Source: Kaistella flava (ex Peng et al. 2021)
Lineage (GTDB): Bacteria; Bacteroidota; Bacteroidia; Flavobacteriales; Weeksellaceae
Assembly: GCF_015191005.1 (NCBI RefSeq)
Contig: NZ_CP040442.1
Location: 248,001 to 312,000 of the forward strand
Length of the DNA stretch: 64,000 nucleotides
Reading direction: 5' to 3'
Part shown: positions 29,331 through 38,372 of the stretch, in pieces
Position numbering within the stretch: the stretch's first letter is position 1
Layout: every line of letters begins with the position of its first letter
Notes under the pieces: generated by a model
Database searches by the model: none
The model's input: only the letters and a program-made list of their open reading frames with translations
Told to the model about the DNA's origin: nothing
Position numbers and translations under genes: made by a program

Positions 29331-29363
29331 TTTGCACTATTTCAGAAAGCTTTAATATATTTG
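29331..29363 (+). promoter_or_regulatory. Putative promoter of gpsA
   Basis: TTTG at 29331-29334 and TATATTTG at 29356-29363 are separated by 21 nt, a good fit to the Bacteroidota promoter TTTG-N19~21-TAnnTTTG. The predicted transcript would start about 50 nt before the gpsA ATG. Confidence 0.6.
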
Positions 29364-29419
29364 TACTATAGATTCGCACTTGTTCAGAAACTTCTGAACA
29401 GCACCTCAATTTTTTAATT

Positions 29420-30442
29420 ATGACAAAAAAGAAAGCCCAGAAATCACAGACTCAAGATATTCCCGTTGGCGTAGTAGGAAGTGGTAGTTTTGCAACTGCC
29501 ATTGTAAAAATGTTGGTGGAAAATAGCAAACTGGTTCACTGGTGTGTGCGAAACGAATATGTAAAAGGGGCGATTGAACAGCGCGGTCATAATCCAAATT
29601 ATTTAACGTCTGTTTCATTTGATCAAAAAAATCTAAAAGTGACGACCGATATTAATGAATTGGTTTCCGCTTGTGAAGTAGTGGTTTTGGCAACGCCTTC
29701 CATCTATCTCTCGGATGCGATGGAGAAAATGACGTGTAATTACGAGGATAAGATTTTTGTTTCTGCAATTAAAGGGATTGTGCCGAAAGTGAACGATGTA
29801 GTTGCTCATTACCTTCGTGATGAATTTAAAATTGGTTTTAGAAATCAGGCAGTGATCGCTGGTCCTTGTCATGCTGAGGAAGTTGCTATGGAACGTTTAT
29901 CGTATTTAACGATTGCCGTTGCAGAAGATGATGTTGCTAAAAAATTGAAAGATTTATTTTCTTCAGATTTCATTAATGTTCATTCTACTAAAGATATTTT
30001 AGGAAATGAATACAGCGCGATTTTGAAAAATATTTATGCAGTTGGTGCTGGGATTTCCAGTGGTTTAGGTTATGGAGATAACTTTACGGCGGTTTTCGTT
30101 TCTAATGCAGTTCGCGAAATGGAAGTTTTCCTGGAATCCGTTTACGAAGTTCCTCGTGATGTCAACGAGAGTGCTTATCTCGGAGATTTACTGGTAACTG
30201 CATATTCACTGTTTTCCAGAAACCGAAACTTAGGAAATCTAATCGGAAAAGGATATACCGTGAAATCTGCAATTCAATCAATGAATATGATTGCTGAAGG
30301 ATATTATGCCGCAGATTCAGTTTATCATACCTCAAAAAGTAAAAAATTGAACACACCGATTATCGATACGATTTACGGAATTCTTTATAAAGAAAAGAAT
30401 GCAGAAACTGAATTTAAAAAATTAACCTTACTCTTAAATTAG
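29420..30442 (+). CDS. gpsA: Glycerol-3-phosphate dehydrogenase [NAD(P)+]
   Basis: GpsA reduces dihydroxyacetone phosphate to sn-glycerol 3-phosphate for phospholipid synthesis. It has 340 residues, the normal size. The nucleotide-binding fold opens with GVVGSGSFATAIVKML. The family motifs VVLATPSIYLSDAM, FVSAIKGIVP and AGPCHAEEVA are present. The catalytic lysine segment is GNEYSAILKNIYAVGAGISSGLGYGDN. Its TAG stop overlaps the GTG start of the next gene. It has its own well-formed promoter. Confidence 0.95.
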   Translation: MTKKKAQKSQTQDIPVGVVGSGSFATAIVKMLVENSKLVHWCVRNEYVKGAIEQRGHNPNYLTSVSFDQKNLKVTTDINELVSACEVVVLATPSIYLSDAMEKMTCNYEDKIFVSAIKGIVPKVNDVVAHYLRDEFKIGFRNQAVIAGPCHAEEVAMERLSYLTIAVAEDDVAKKLKDLFSSDFINVHSTKDILGNEYSAILKNIYAVGAGISSGLGYGDNFTAVFVSNAVREMEVFLESVYEVPRDVNESAYLGDLLVTAYSLFSRNRNLGNLIGKGYTVKSAIQSMNMIAEGYYAADSVYHTSKSKKLNTPIIDTIYGILYKEKNAETEFKKLTLLLN

Positions 30443-31110
30443 TGAAAAATAGAGCCATATATTCTGTTCATATCTATTCAGTTGTGGAAGAGCGGTTGAA
30501 TATATGGTCGCATTTTATTGGTTTCCTTTTGAGTATCGTAGCTTTGGTTTTCTTGATAAATAGGGCGCTCTATTTAGAAAGTACCAGAGCATTGATCAGT
30601 TTTTCGATTTTTGGAGTGAGCATGATTATCCTTTATCTTGCTTCTACTTTATATCATTCTTCTAAAAATCCCTTATTAAGATATCGACTGAATATCTTCG
30701 ATCATTCTGCAATTTATGTTTTAATAGCTGGCACTTATTCACCATTTGCCTTGGTTTCTTTGAGCGGTCGGGAGGGTTATACCATTTTCGCAGTAGTTTG
30801 GGGTATGGCAATTATTGGAATTATTTTTAAATTTTTCTTTATTGGTCGATTAAATATTTTATCCACGATTCTTTATGTAGCAATGGGTTGGTTGATTATT
30901 TTGAGCTTCGACAGTTTGATGTATCATCTCAATTTCCGAGGGGTGGTTTGGTTAATTTCTGGCGGAGTTTCCTATACCATCGGTGCAGTTTTGTACAATA
31001 TTACGAAACTGAAATTCAATCATTTTATTTTCCACATGTTCGTTTTGCTCGGAACGTTCTGTCATTTCATGTCGATCTATTTTTATGTAATTCCTATTTC
31101 TAAGGTTTAA
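30442..31110 (+). CDS. Hemolysin III / PAQR-family membrane protein
   Basis: This 222-residue protein has seven transmembrane helices and the conserved residues of the HlyIII/YqfA/PAQR family: SATLYHS-like ASTLYHSSKN, IFDHSAIYVLIAGTYSPF, and the C-terminal FHMFVLLGTFCHFMSIYFYV. The Ser/His/Asp/His set may bind a metal, as in PAQR hydrolases. In bacteria the family has been linked to membrane-energetics and lipid homeostasis. The start is a GTG at 30442 that overlaps the gpsA stop, so the two are translationally coupled. Confidence 0.88.
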   Translation: MKNRAIYSVHIYSVVEERLNIWSHFIGFLLSIVALVFLINRALYLESTRALISFSIFGVSMIILYLASTLYHSSKNPLLRYRLNIFDHSAIYVLIAGTYSPFALVSLSGREGYTIFAVVWGMAIIGIIFKFFFIGRLNILSTILYVAMGWLIILSFDSLMYHLNFRGVVWLISGGVSYTIGAVLYNITKLKFNHFIFHMFVLLGTFCHFMSIYFYVIPISKV

Positions 31111-31285
31111 AGTTAATTTTAGTGTAATTTTTTTTAGAATGGCGATTTTTTTGCTATTAGATTATTCGTCTTTAAAGTTGTTATTTTAAAGATGCTTTAA
31201 GCAGCAGTTTAAGGAAGTTTTAACAACTCTGATTCTTCTAAAACAAAACTTTTACCGAAATTCGTTAATCTAAAAATACTACTAT

Positions 31286-32791
31286 ATGCCTACTTCAGCC
31301 AATCATAAACCTCTTCAAGCACATTATGATGTCGTCTTAATCGGTGGTGGAATTATGAGTGTAACTCTCGGAACATTACTTCACGAGCTTGATCCAAAAC
31401 TTAAAATTGTTATTTTTGAAAGACTAGGTCGCTTTGCCCGAGAAAGTTCAGCAGCCTGGAATAACGCTGGGACAGGACATTCTGCGTTCTGTGAACTTAA
31501 TTATACTCCTGAAAAAAAAGATGGTTCCATCGATATTTCAAAAGCAGAAAGTATTGCCGAGCAATTTGAAATTTCAAAACAATTCTGGTCTTATTTATTA
31601 TCTAAAAAATATATTAATAATCCGAAAGATTTCATCAATTCTTGTCCACACATGAGTTTGGTTTTCGGAGAACATGACGTTGAGTTTTTAAGAAAACGTC
31701 ATGAAAAAATGACTCAATCTGAGTTGTTTAAAGGAATGGAATTTTCGACAGACCATGAAAAACTTCGCGAATGGATTCCTTTAATCATGGCTAAAAGAAA
31801 AGATAATGAAGTTCTCGCTGCAACAAAAATGGATTTAGGAACCGATGTTAATTTTGGAACATTAACCAGAAAAATGGGTCACTTTTTAGCAGAACATTCT
31901 AATGTAGATGTTTATTTATATCACGATGTAAAAGATATTGATCCGATGGCTGATGGAAAATGGTCTTTGAAAATTAAAGACAGAATGCATGCAAAGTCAA
32001 GTCAACTCACCGCTGATTTCGTATTCATTGGTGCAGGAGGTTACGCACTTCCATTGCTTGATAGTTCGGATATTCCCGAAAGTGCAGGTTATGGTGGATT
32101 CCCGGTTTCTGGTCAATGGCTCGTTACTCATAATCCTGAACTCATTGCAAAACATCAAGCGAAAGTATATACTCAAGCGAGTGTAGATGCTCCACCAATG
32201 AGTGTTCCACATTTAGATTTAAGAATTATAGATGGTCAAAAAGCTTTGCTCTTTGGACCATTTGCAGGATTCTCTACCAAGTTTTTAAAAGAAGGAAGTT
32301 ACCTCGATTTACCAGACAGCGTGAACAGAAAAAATATTAAATCCCTGTTTGGAGCTTGGTGGCATAATTTACCATTGACGAAATATTTGGTTCAACAAGT
32401 CGCGATGACTAAAGTGCAAAGAATGCAGCATTTAAGAGAGTTTGTAAAAGATGCAAGAGAAGAAGATTGGGAATTGAAAGTGGCCGGACAAAGAGTTCAA
32501 ATCATTAAAAAAAATGATGAGCAAGGTGGTAAATTAGAATTCGGGACAGAAGTTGTTGTGAATAAAAAAGGAACAATCGCTTCCTTGTTGGGTGCTTCTC
32601 CTGGTGCTTCTACAGCAGTATATGCGATGCTTCAGGTTTTAGAAAAATGTTTCCCGGAAAAAGTTCATCATGAATGGAAAGAAAAATTGACCGAAATGAT
32701 TCCAACCTATGGGCAGAAATTGGCAGATAATCCCGAACTTACAAAACATATTAGAGATTATACCAAAGATAAGCTCAAACTCGATTATTAG
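31286..32791 (+). CDS. mqo: Malate:quinone oxidoreductase
   Basis: Mqo is a membrane-associated FAD enzyme that oxidises malate to oxaloacetate and reduces quinone, an alternative to NAD-dependent malate dehydrogenase. It has 501 residues, the usual length. It has the FAD-binding YDVVLIGGGIMSVTLGTLL motif. AWNNAGTGHSAFCELNYTPE and the later LLFGPFAGFSTKFLKEGS, LLGASPGASTA and MIPTYGQKLADNP segments are characteristic of the family. It appears to stand at the head of a row with three small genes. Confidence 0.96.
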   Translation: MPTSANHKPLQAHYDVVLIGGGIMSVTLGTLLHELDPKLKIVIFERLGRFARESSAAWNNAGTGHSAFCELNYTPEKKDGSIDISKAESIAEQFEISKQFWSYLLSKKYINNPKDFINSCPHMSLVFGEHDVEFLRKRHEKMTQSELFKGMEFSTDHEKLREWIPLIMAKRKDNEVLAATKMDLGTDVNFGTLTRKMGHFLAEHSNVDVYLYHDVKDIDPMADGKWSLKIKDRMHAKSSQLTADFVFIGAGGYALPLLDSSDIPESAGYGGFPVSGQWLVTHNPELIAKHQAKVYTQASVDAPPMSVPHLDLRIIDGQKALLFGPFAGFSTKFLKEGSYLDLPDSVNRKNIKSLFGAWWHNLPLTKYLVQQVAMTKVQRMQHLREFVKDAREEDWELKVAGQRVQIIKKNDEQGGKLEFGTEVVVNKKGTIASLLGASPGASTAVYAMLQVLEKCFPEKVHHEWKEKLTEMIPTYGQKLADNPELTKHIRDYTKDKLKLDY

Positions 32792-32815
32792 CAATTACTC
32801 ATTACTTATTTAAAA

Positions 32816-33205
32816 ATGACGACTATTACGAAACCCGAAATTTCACCAGAACTTTTGGCAGCGCTTCAACCCAAGGTAGAAGCAGAAAAACAAGTCATCG
32901 TTCATTGTTGTTTTCCGGGAACACCTTTTTCGGATATGTTGATTCGTATTTGGTCATCTACTTTTTTGATTGATGAAAGTTTGGGGCATAAAAGCACTTT
33001 GATTCATCACGAGAATATTTCACTTTTTCCTTATTGGACAGAAGTTCCGCCGATGAAAGATTACTGGTTTACCTTGGTTTTTTCTGGTTTGCCTAAAGAG
33101 TGTACGAGTTTTGATTTAAAGGAAGAGATTCCACAAGAAGGAGGATTTTGGGTAAGAAATATTAAAAGAAATAAATCCGATGTTTATAAAGTAAAAATTA
33201 ATTAG
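32816..33205 (+). CDS. Conserved-looking hypothetical protein
   Basis: I do not recognise this 129-residue protein. It is soluble, without a signal peptide. It has a His-Cys-Cys cluster (IVHCCFPGTPFSDM) and an aromatic-rich centre (ENISLFPYWTEVPPMKDYWFTLVF). It lies 25 nt after mqo and 2 nt before the next lipoprotein gene, so it is probably co-transcribed with both. The tight spacing supports it as a real gene. Confidence 0.65.
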   Translation: MTTITKPEISPELLAALQPKVEAEKQVIVHCCFPGTPFSDMLIRIWSSTFLIDESLGHKSTLIHHENISLFPYWTEVPPMKDYWFTLVFSGLPKECTSFDLKEEIPQEGGFWVRNIKRNKSDVYKVKIN

Positions 33206-33206
33206 A

Positions 33207-33683
33207 ATGAAAAAAATCTATTTCCTGTTGATGATTCCGTTTTTAATGGGTAGTTGTAACTCTCGATACAGCGTAGTTCCATTAAATAAATTTAACAAAG
33301 AAAGAAAACAAATCGCACAAGATTTTGTGGAGACCTATTTAAAAAAATGTGAAAATAAAGATTATTCAGAATTTGAAGGTTTTAATATTGCGAAGAAATT
33401 TCAAGCGAAGTTATCGCCAGATTCCCTAAAGAGATCTTGTAATTATATCTACTATAAAAATGGGAAAGTGACCGTTGAAAAACTGGTTTCTGCTCATACT
33501 ACAAAATCTCCCAAAGATTTTATGGATGTTTTAAATTTTAAAATAAAGACTGAAAAATCAGCTGCACCGATGTATTTACACCTCGGAATGTACCGTGATC
33601 AGAATTATATCGAAATGCCTTTTTATATTTCTGCGGACGAAAGTTATTACGAAACGATCAGAAAGAAATACTATAAAAAATGA
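33207..33683 (+). CDS. Hypothetical lipoprotein
   Basis: This 158-residue protein has a lipoprotein signal with lipobox LMGSC (Cys 17). The mature part is basic and rich in Lys and Tyr; I recognise no family. It starts 2 nt after the preceding stop and overlaps the following DUF1684 gene by 4 nt (ATGA), so the three genes form a tight set. The overlap suggests that its function is linked to the DUF1684 lipoprotein. Confidence 0.65.
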   Translation: MKKIYFLLMIPFLMGSCNSRYSVVPLNKFNKERKQIAQDFVETYLKKCENKDYSEFEGFNIAKKFQAKLSPDSLKRSCNYIYYKNGKVTVEKLVSAHTTKSPKDFMDVLNFKIKTEKSAAPMYLHLGMYRDQNYIEMPFYISADESYYETIRKKYYKK

Positions 33684-34297
33684 AAAATATTCTCATTTTA
33701 ATAGTTGCTATTCTGATCACTTCCTGTGCTTCACAATCGCCCGATAGGGAAACTTCTGATGTTAAAAAGTTTCAGAAAGAACTTAATTCAGAATATAAAA
33801 ATCCAAAGGAAACGCCATTGAGAGGAAGTAATTTTACCAACTTCAAAGAACATCCTTTCTTTCCAATTGATTTAAAATATAAGGTTGCTGCAAAATTCAC
33901 GAAGACCGAAAATGCAGCATCTTTTGAACTGCCAACCTCTTCCGGAAAAACCAGAACCTACCGCGAATTTGGCAAAGCAACATTTGTTTTAGATGGTCAG
34001 AAATTGACTTTGACTCTTTATCAAAATTTAGCATTAATAAAAAAGAACAAATATAAAGACTATCTTTTCTTACCTTTTCGGGATGCGACCAATGAGATCG
34101 AAACTTATGGCGGCGGGAAATACATGGATTTAAAAATCCCAAAAGGCGATATCATTATTTTAGATTTCAATAAATCTTATCATCCATATTGCGCCTACAA
34201 CGCGCTTGATTATAATTGTCCGATTGTTCCAGCAGAGAATTTTTTGCCCGTAAGAATTGAAGCAGGCGTGATGTATGAAGATGTTTATCATCACTAA
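33680..34297 (+). CDS. DUF1684-family lipoprotein
   Basis: This 205-residue lipoprotein has lipobox LITSC (Cys 16). The sequence then follows the DUF1684 pattern: FKEHPFFPIDLKYKVAAKF, a REFGKATFVLDGQKLTLTLYQN strand region, FLPFRDATNEIETYGGGKYMDL and the Cys/Asn-rich PYCAYNALDYNCPIVPAEN. The biochemical function of this family is unknown to me. It overlaps the previous lipoprotein gene by 4 nt. Confidence 0.8.
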   Translation: MKNILILIVAILITSCASQSPDRETSDVKKFQKELNSEYKNPKETPLRGSNFTNFKEHPFFPIDLKYKVAAKFTKTENAASFELPTSSGKTRTYREFGKATFVLDGQKLTLTLYQNLALIKKNKYKDYLFLPFRDATNEIETYGGGKYMDLKIPKGDIIILDFNKSYHPYCAYNALDYNCPIVPAENFLPVRIEAGVMYEDVYHH

Positions 34298-34364
34298 AAA
34301 TAGATTTTAAAAATAGACTCGATACTTTCTCTTTCATTATTCATAAAAAAAATAAAGTTGTACT

Positions 34365-35174
34365 ATGGAAGTTTCTCTTAAAAATCAAGTAGCCATTATC
34401 ACAGGTTCCTGCAGTGGAATTGGTGCCGGAGTTGCAAGATCAATGGCAGAATCCGGCGCAGAAGTCGTGATCAATTATCCTTTTGCCGGAGCGCTGGATC
34501 AGGCAACTGCAGTCCTAAAAGAAATTACCGACAAAGGCGGAAAAGGAATCGTTTACCAGTGCGACGTTTCCAAAGAAGATGAGGTCATAAAAATGTTTCA
34601 GGACGTTGTTGCTCAATTGGGAACCGTTGATATTTTAGTCAATAATGCCGGAATTCAAAAAGATGCAAAGTTTACCGAAATGACTTTGGATCAATGGAAT
34701 GCGGTAATTGGTATTAATTTAACCGGTCAATTTTTATGTGCCCGAGAAGCGATTAAAGAATTTCTCAGAAGAGGAATCGATACTTCGCGATCAATCGCTT
34801 GTGGAAAAATCATTCATATCTCGTCGGTACACGAAATTATCCCGTGGTCCAAACATGCCAATTATGCGTCGAGTAAAGGTGCAATTCGAATGTTGATGCA
34901 GACTTTGGCGCAAGAATATGGTGGAGATAAAATCCGAGTGAATTCCATTTGTCCCGGAGCCATTCAAACTCCCATTAATAAAAGTGCGTGGGAAACGCCT
35001 GAAGCGATGAATTCTTTGCTGAAACTAATTCCTTATGACAGAATCGGTCAACCAAAGGATATTGGAAACCTGGCCGTTTTCCTAGCGAGTGATAAGTCCG
35101 ATTATATCACGGGTGCCAGCCTATTTATCGATGGTGGTATGACCACTTTCGAATCATTTTCAACGGGCGGTTAA
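34365..35174 (+). CDS. Short-chain dehydrogenase/reductase, glucose 1-dehydrogenase-like
   Basis: This 269-residue classical SDR has the cofactor motif TGSCSGIGAGVA (about 14-25), NNAGIQ (about 94), the catalytic Ser in HISSVHE and the YASSK catalytic pair (Tyr and Lys near 166 and 170). ICPGAIQTPI and the C-terminal YITGASLFIDGG are typical. It most resembles glucose 1-dehydrogenase-type SDRs that use NAD(P)+. Substrate identity cannot be read from the sequence. It sits upstream of the GH63-like glycosidase in the same direction, so a shared sugar-related role is plausible. Confidence 0.85.
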   Translation: MEVSLKNQVAIITGSCSGIGAGVARSMAESGAEVVINYPFAGALDQATAVLKEITDKGGKGIVYQCDVSKEDEVIKMFQDVVAQLGTVDILVNNAGIQKDAKFTEMTLDQWNAVIGINLTGQFLCAREAIKEFLRRGIDTSRSIACGKIIHISSVHEIIPWSKHANYASSKGAIRMLMQTLAQEYGGDKIRVNSICPGAIQTPINKSAWETPEAMNSLLKLIPYDRIGQPKDIGNLAVFLASDKSDYITGASLFIDGGMTTFESFSTGG

Positions 35175-35187
35175 ATGTAAGGAACTT

Positions 35188-35239
35188 AAATTCCCGTCCT
35201 TTGGAGGCGTGGCAAAAATTTCAAATTCTTGACGGGATG
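35188..35239. repeat. Flavobacterial-type intergenic repeat (GGAGGCGTGGC motif)
   Basis: Inside the 35175-35520 gap there is TTCCCGTCCTTTGGAGGCGT, followed by GGCAAAAATTTC and GACGGGATG. The CCTTTGGAGG core is a self-complementary hairpin. The block resembles a repeat I associate with intergenic regions of flavobacteria. No gene is visible in the gap. Confidence 0.4.
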
Positions 35240-35520
35240 TTTAACACAGTTATTTAAATAATTATTTGGACGCCTTTTTCTCTCGTCTTTAATGATGAGA
35301 TTCCCGCTTTTTTGGTATTACGAGGAAATGTATTATTAGTCGAAAAATAGGATCAAAATACCAAAGAGAGCTCCACTCAAACCACTTAGTGGTTCGGCGA
35401 TTCAAATGAAAATTTAAAAATCAGAGAGTCAAATCGGGGTGCATTTTTCGAAGCAAGTATAAAATTCATTTTTCGATAGTCGATTTCCGCAATATTAATT
35501 TGCTTTAAAATTCAAATAAG

Positions 35521-38196
35521 ATGATTGAAGAAAATAAAAGATTACCCGATGTCTCCTGGAAAAAATGGGGTCCTTATGTCAGCAATCGAGAATGGGGAGT
35601 GGTTCGTGAGGATTACAGTGCCGATGGCGACGCCTGGAATTATACCAGCCATGATACTGCCGAAGCCAAAACCTATCGTTGGGGCGAAGAGGGAATCTGC
35701 GGAATCTGCGATGATAAACAATTGCTTGCGTTTTCATTAGGTCTTTGGAACAAAAAAGACAAAATGGTTAAAGAACGGTTTTTCGGTTTGACCAATGGGC
35801 AGGGAAATCACGGCGAAGATGTCAAGGAATATTACTATTATTTAGATAATACCCCGACGCATTCTTATATGAAGATGTTGTATAAATATCCGCAAAATGC
35901 TTTTCCTTATGACGAGCTCGTTGATAAAAATGCAGAAGCGGGAAAAGAAAATCCAGAATACGAACTTATTGACACTGGGATTTTTGACCAAAATGAATAT
36001 TTTGATATTTTCATTGAATATGCTAAATGTTCACAGGAAGATATTTTAATTAGAATTTCGGTTACCAATAAATCTACCAAAGATGCACCGCTAACTCTTT
36101 TGCCAACCATTTGGTTTCGAAATACCTGGAGTTGGGGTTATGATGATTATCGACCGCAGTTAAATGCGACAGATGCTAATCACATTACAATCAATCACAA
36201 GGAATTAAAGGTAAAAAACTTTTACGCAAAACAATCTACTGAGGTTCTTTTTTGCGATAACGAAAGCAATTACCAGCGATTATTCCAAGCCGCAGATTCT
36301 GGGAAGTTTTGTAAGGATGGCATCAACGATTTCATTATTAATGGAAATCAAAATTCAGTTAATTCAGAAAAAAATGGAACCAAAGCTTCTTTTTTTATTG
36401 ATGAAATAATCCCTGCAAAGAGCACCCATATTTTCGAATTTAGATTATGTGATAAAGATTTAGATGCACCATTTGAAGATTTTGATAAAATTTTTAACGA
36501 CAGAAAATTCGAAGCCGATGAATTTTATAAAGAGTTACAGAAAGGAATTAAAACGGATGATGAAAAATTAGTTCAACGTCAAGCCTTTGCGGGAATGTTG
36601 TGGAGCAAGCAGTTCTATCATTACAATATTGAGAAATGGTTAGAAGGTGATCCGTCTGAAATTCCGCCACCAAAATCCCGAAAGCATATTAGAAATGAAG
36701 ATTGGGGAAATTTCAATTCTCTGAATATAATTTCAATGCCTGATAAATGGGAATATCCTTGGTTCGCAACTTGGGATTTAGCCTTTCATACTTTAAGTTT
36801 TGCCATTATCGACGCTGATTTTGCAAAGCAGCAATTGAAGCTTTTAACACTCGAATGGTTCATGCATCCTAATGGTCAACTTCCCGCATATGAATGGGAT
36901 TTCAGCGATGTCAATCCACCAGTTCATGCATGGGCGGCTTTTAGGGTTTTTAAAATTGATGAAGTAGAAAAAGGAAAACCGGATCTTGAATTCCTTGAAG
37001 GAGTTTTCCAAAAACTACTGATGACGTTCACTTGGTGGGTCAACAAAAAAGACAGCAATGGAAATAATATTTTCGAAGGCGGATTCCTTGGTTTAGACAA
37101 TATCGGAATTTTTGACCGTAACGAAACTTTGCCTTATGGTGAAAGTTTAGAACAAGCCGACGGTACAAGTTGGATGGCCATGTTCGCGCTGAATATGATG
37201 AGAATCGCTATGGAATTGGCTTTGTATAATAAAGTATATGAAGATCTTGCCACGAAATTTTTCGAACATTTCTTGAGTATCGCCAATGCGCTCGACAATA
37301 TGGGTGAAAATGATTTTTCACTTTGGGATGATCAGGATGAATTTTTCTACGATGCTCTCAAACTGAAAGACTGTTCCAGTATTTTTATGCGAGTTCGTTC
37401 CATTGTAGGTTTGATTCCTATGTTTGCAGTAGAAGTAATCGATGAAGAAATGCTCGATAAATTGCCGGCTTTTAAAGAAAGAATGGATTGGGTTTTAAAA
37501 AATAAACCGAAGTTAGCCTCGCTCGTTTCTCATTGGGAAGTGAAAGGCAGCGATTCCAAACATTTACTTTCTTTGTTAAGAGGTCATCGTTTGAAAAAAC
37601 TGCTGCAGAGAATGCTTGATGAAAAAGAATTCTTAAGCGATTATGGAGTTCGGGCTTTATCAAAAGATTATGAGGAAAATCCTTTCCATATTAATTTAGA
37701 TGGCACTGATTATACGGTGAAATATCTGCCGGCGGAAAGTGATAGTGATATGTTTGGAGGCAATAGCAATTGGCGCGGTCCAATTTGGTTTCCGATTAAT
37801 TTTTTAATTATTGAAAGTTTGCAGCGGTTCTTCTTTTATTATAGTCCCGACTTTAAAGTAGAATGTCCGACGGGAAGTGGAAATTATTTGAATTTAGATG
37901 AGATTGCTCAATTTTTAGGAAAACGTTTAGCCAATATTTTCTTAGAAGATGAAAATGGAAAACGTGCTTTCAATGGTCAATATCCAAAATTTCAGGAAGA
38001 TGATGATTTCAAGGATTATATTTTATTCTACGAATATTTTCATGGAGACAGTGGCCGTGGAGTAGGAGCTTCTCACCAAACGGGTTGGACGGGATTGATT
38101 GCAAAGATTTTACAACCGCGTTTTTTAGAAAATAAGATGGTAAAAGCACAGACAGAAACATCGGAACAAACTGGTGTAAAAGTTGATGCTAAATAA
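35521..38196 (+). CDS. GH63-like glucosidase (MGH1-type)
   Basis: This 891-residue protein matches the large bacterial relatives of mannosyl-oligosaccharide glucosidase (GH63, (alpha/alpha)6 barrel). An N-terminal beta-rich domain (about 1-330) with WGVVREDYSADGDAWNYTSHD is followed by the barrel with YPWFATWDLAFHTLSFAII, DRNETLPYGESLEQADGTSWMAMF, WRGPIWFPINFL and HGDSGRGVGASHQTGWTGLIA. The acidic residues in these stretches are likely catalytic. No signal peptide is visible, so it acts in the cytoplasm. Possible substrates are short alpha-glucans or glucosylglycerate-type solutes; neither can be chosen from sequence. Confidence 0.82.
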   Translation: MIEENKRLPDVSWKKWGPYVSNREWGVVREDYSADGDAWNYTSHDTAEAKTYRWGEEGICGICDDKQLLAFSLGLWNKKDKMVKERFFGLTNGQGNHGEDVKEYYYYLDNTPTHSYMKMLYKYPQNAFPYDELVDKNAEAGKENPEYELIDTGIFDQNEYFDIFIEYAKCSQEDILIRISVTNKSTKDAPLTLLPTIWFRNTWSWGYDDYRPQLNATDANHITINHKELKVKNFYAKQSTEVLFCDNESNYQRLFQAADSGKFCKDGINDFIINGNQNSVNSEKNGTKASFFIDEIIPAKSTHIFEFRLCDKDLDAPFEDFDKIFNDRKFEADEFYKELQKGIKTDDEKLVQRQAFAGMLWSKQFYHYNIEKWLEGDPSEIPPPKSRKHIRNEDWGNFNSLNIISMPDKWEYPWFATWDLAFHTLSFAIIDADFAKQQLKLLTLEWFMHPNGQLPAYEWDFSDVNPPVHAWAAFRVFKIDEVEKGKPDLEFLEGVFQKLLMTFTWWVNKKDSNGNNIFEGGFLGLDNIGIFDRNETLPYGESLEQADGTSWMAMFALNMMRIAMELALYNKVYEDLATKFFEHFLSIANALDNMGENDFSLWDDQDEFFYDALKLKDCSSIFMRVRSIVGLIPMFAVEVIDEEMLDKLPAFKERMDWVLKNKPKLASLVSHWEVKGSDSKHLLSLLRGHRLKKLLQRMLDEKEFLSDYGVRALSKDYEENPFHINLDGTDYTVKYLPAESDSDMFGGNSNWRGPIWFPINFLIIESLQRFFFYYSPDFKVECPTGSGNYLNLDEIAQFLGKRLANIFLEDENGKRAFNGQYPKFQEDDDFKDYILFYEYFHGDSGRGVGASHQTGWTGLIAKILQPRFLENKMVKAQTETSEQTGVKVDAK

Positions 38197-38218
38197 GAGA
38201 ATGTTAAATCCTAAAGTT

Positions 38219-38371
38219 ATGGCAACAAATGATAAAAATACACCAGGACCAATCGTAGTAATCGCAATCGCTGTAATTGCGCTAATGATTATTTTTTACT
38301 TTATTTTACTAATGTACTTCCCAAACCTATTTGAAAGTTTAGATATTGGTAAAGTAAAAGCAGTGAAATAA
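38219..38371 (+). CDS. Small single-pass membrane protein
   Basis: This 50-residue ORF (from the ATG at 38219; the frame is open from 38183) has a polar N-terminus (MATNDKNTPGP) and one long hydrophobic helix (about 12-35). It follows the glycosidase gene by 22 nt and meets mtaB tail to tail, 1 nt apart. It has no recognised family. Composition and spacing suggest a genuine small membrane protein. Confidence 0.5.
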   Translation: MATNDKNTPGPIVVIAIAVIALMIIFYFILLMYFPNLFESLDIGKVKAVK

Positions 38372-38372
38372 A

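Noticed and set aside
35188..35239. A riboswitch before the GH63-like gene
   Set aside because: The block looks like a dispersed intergenic repeat and I recognise no riboswitch core.
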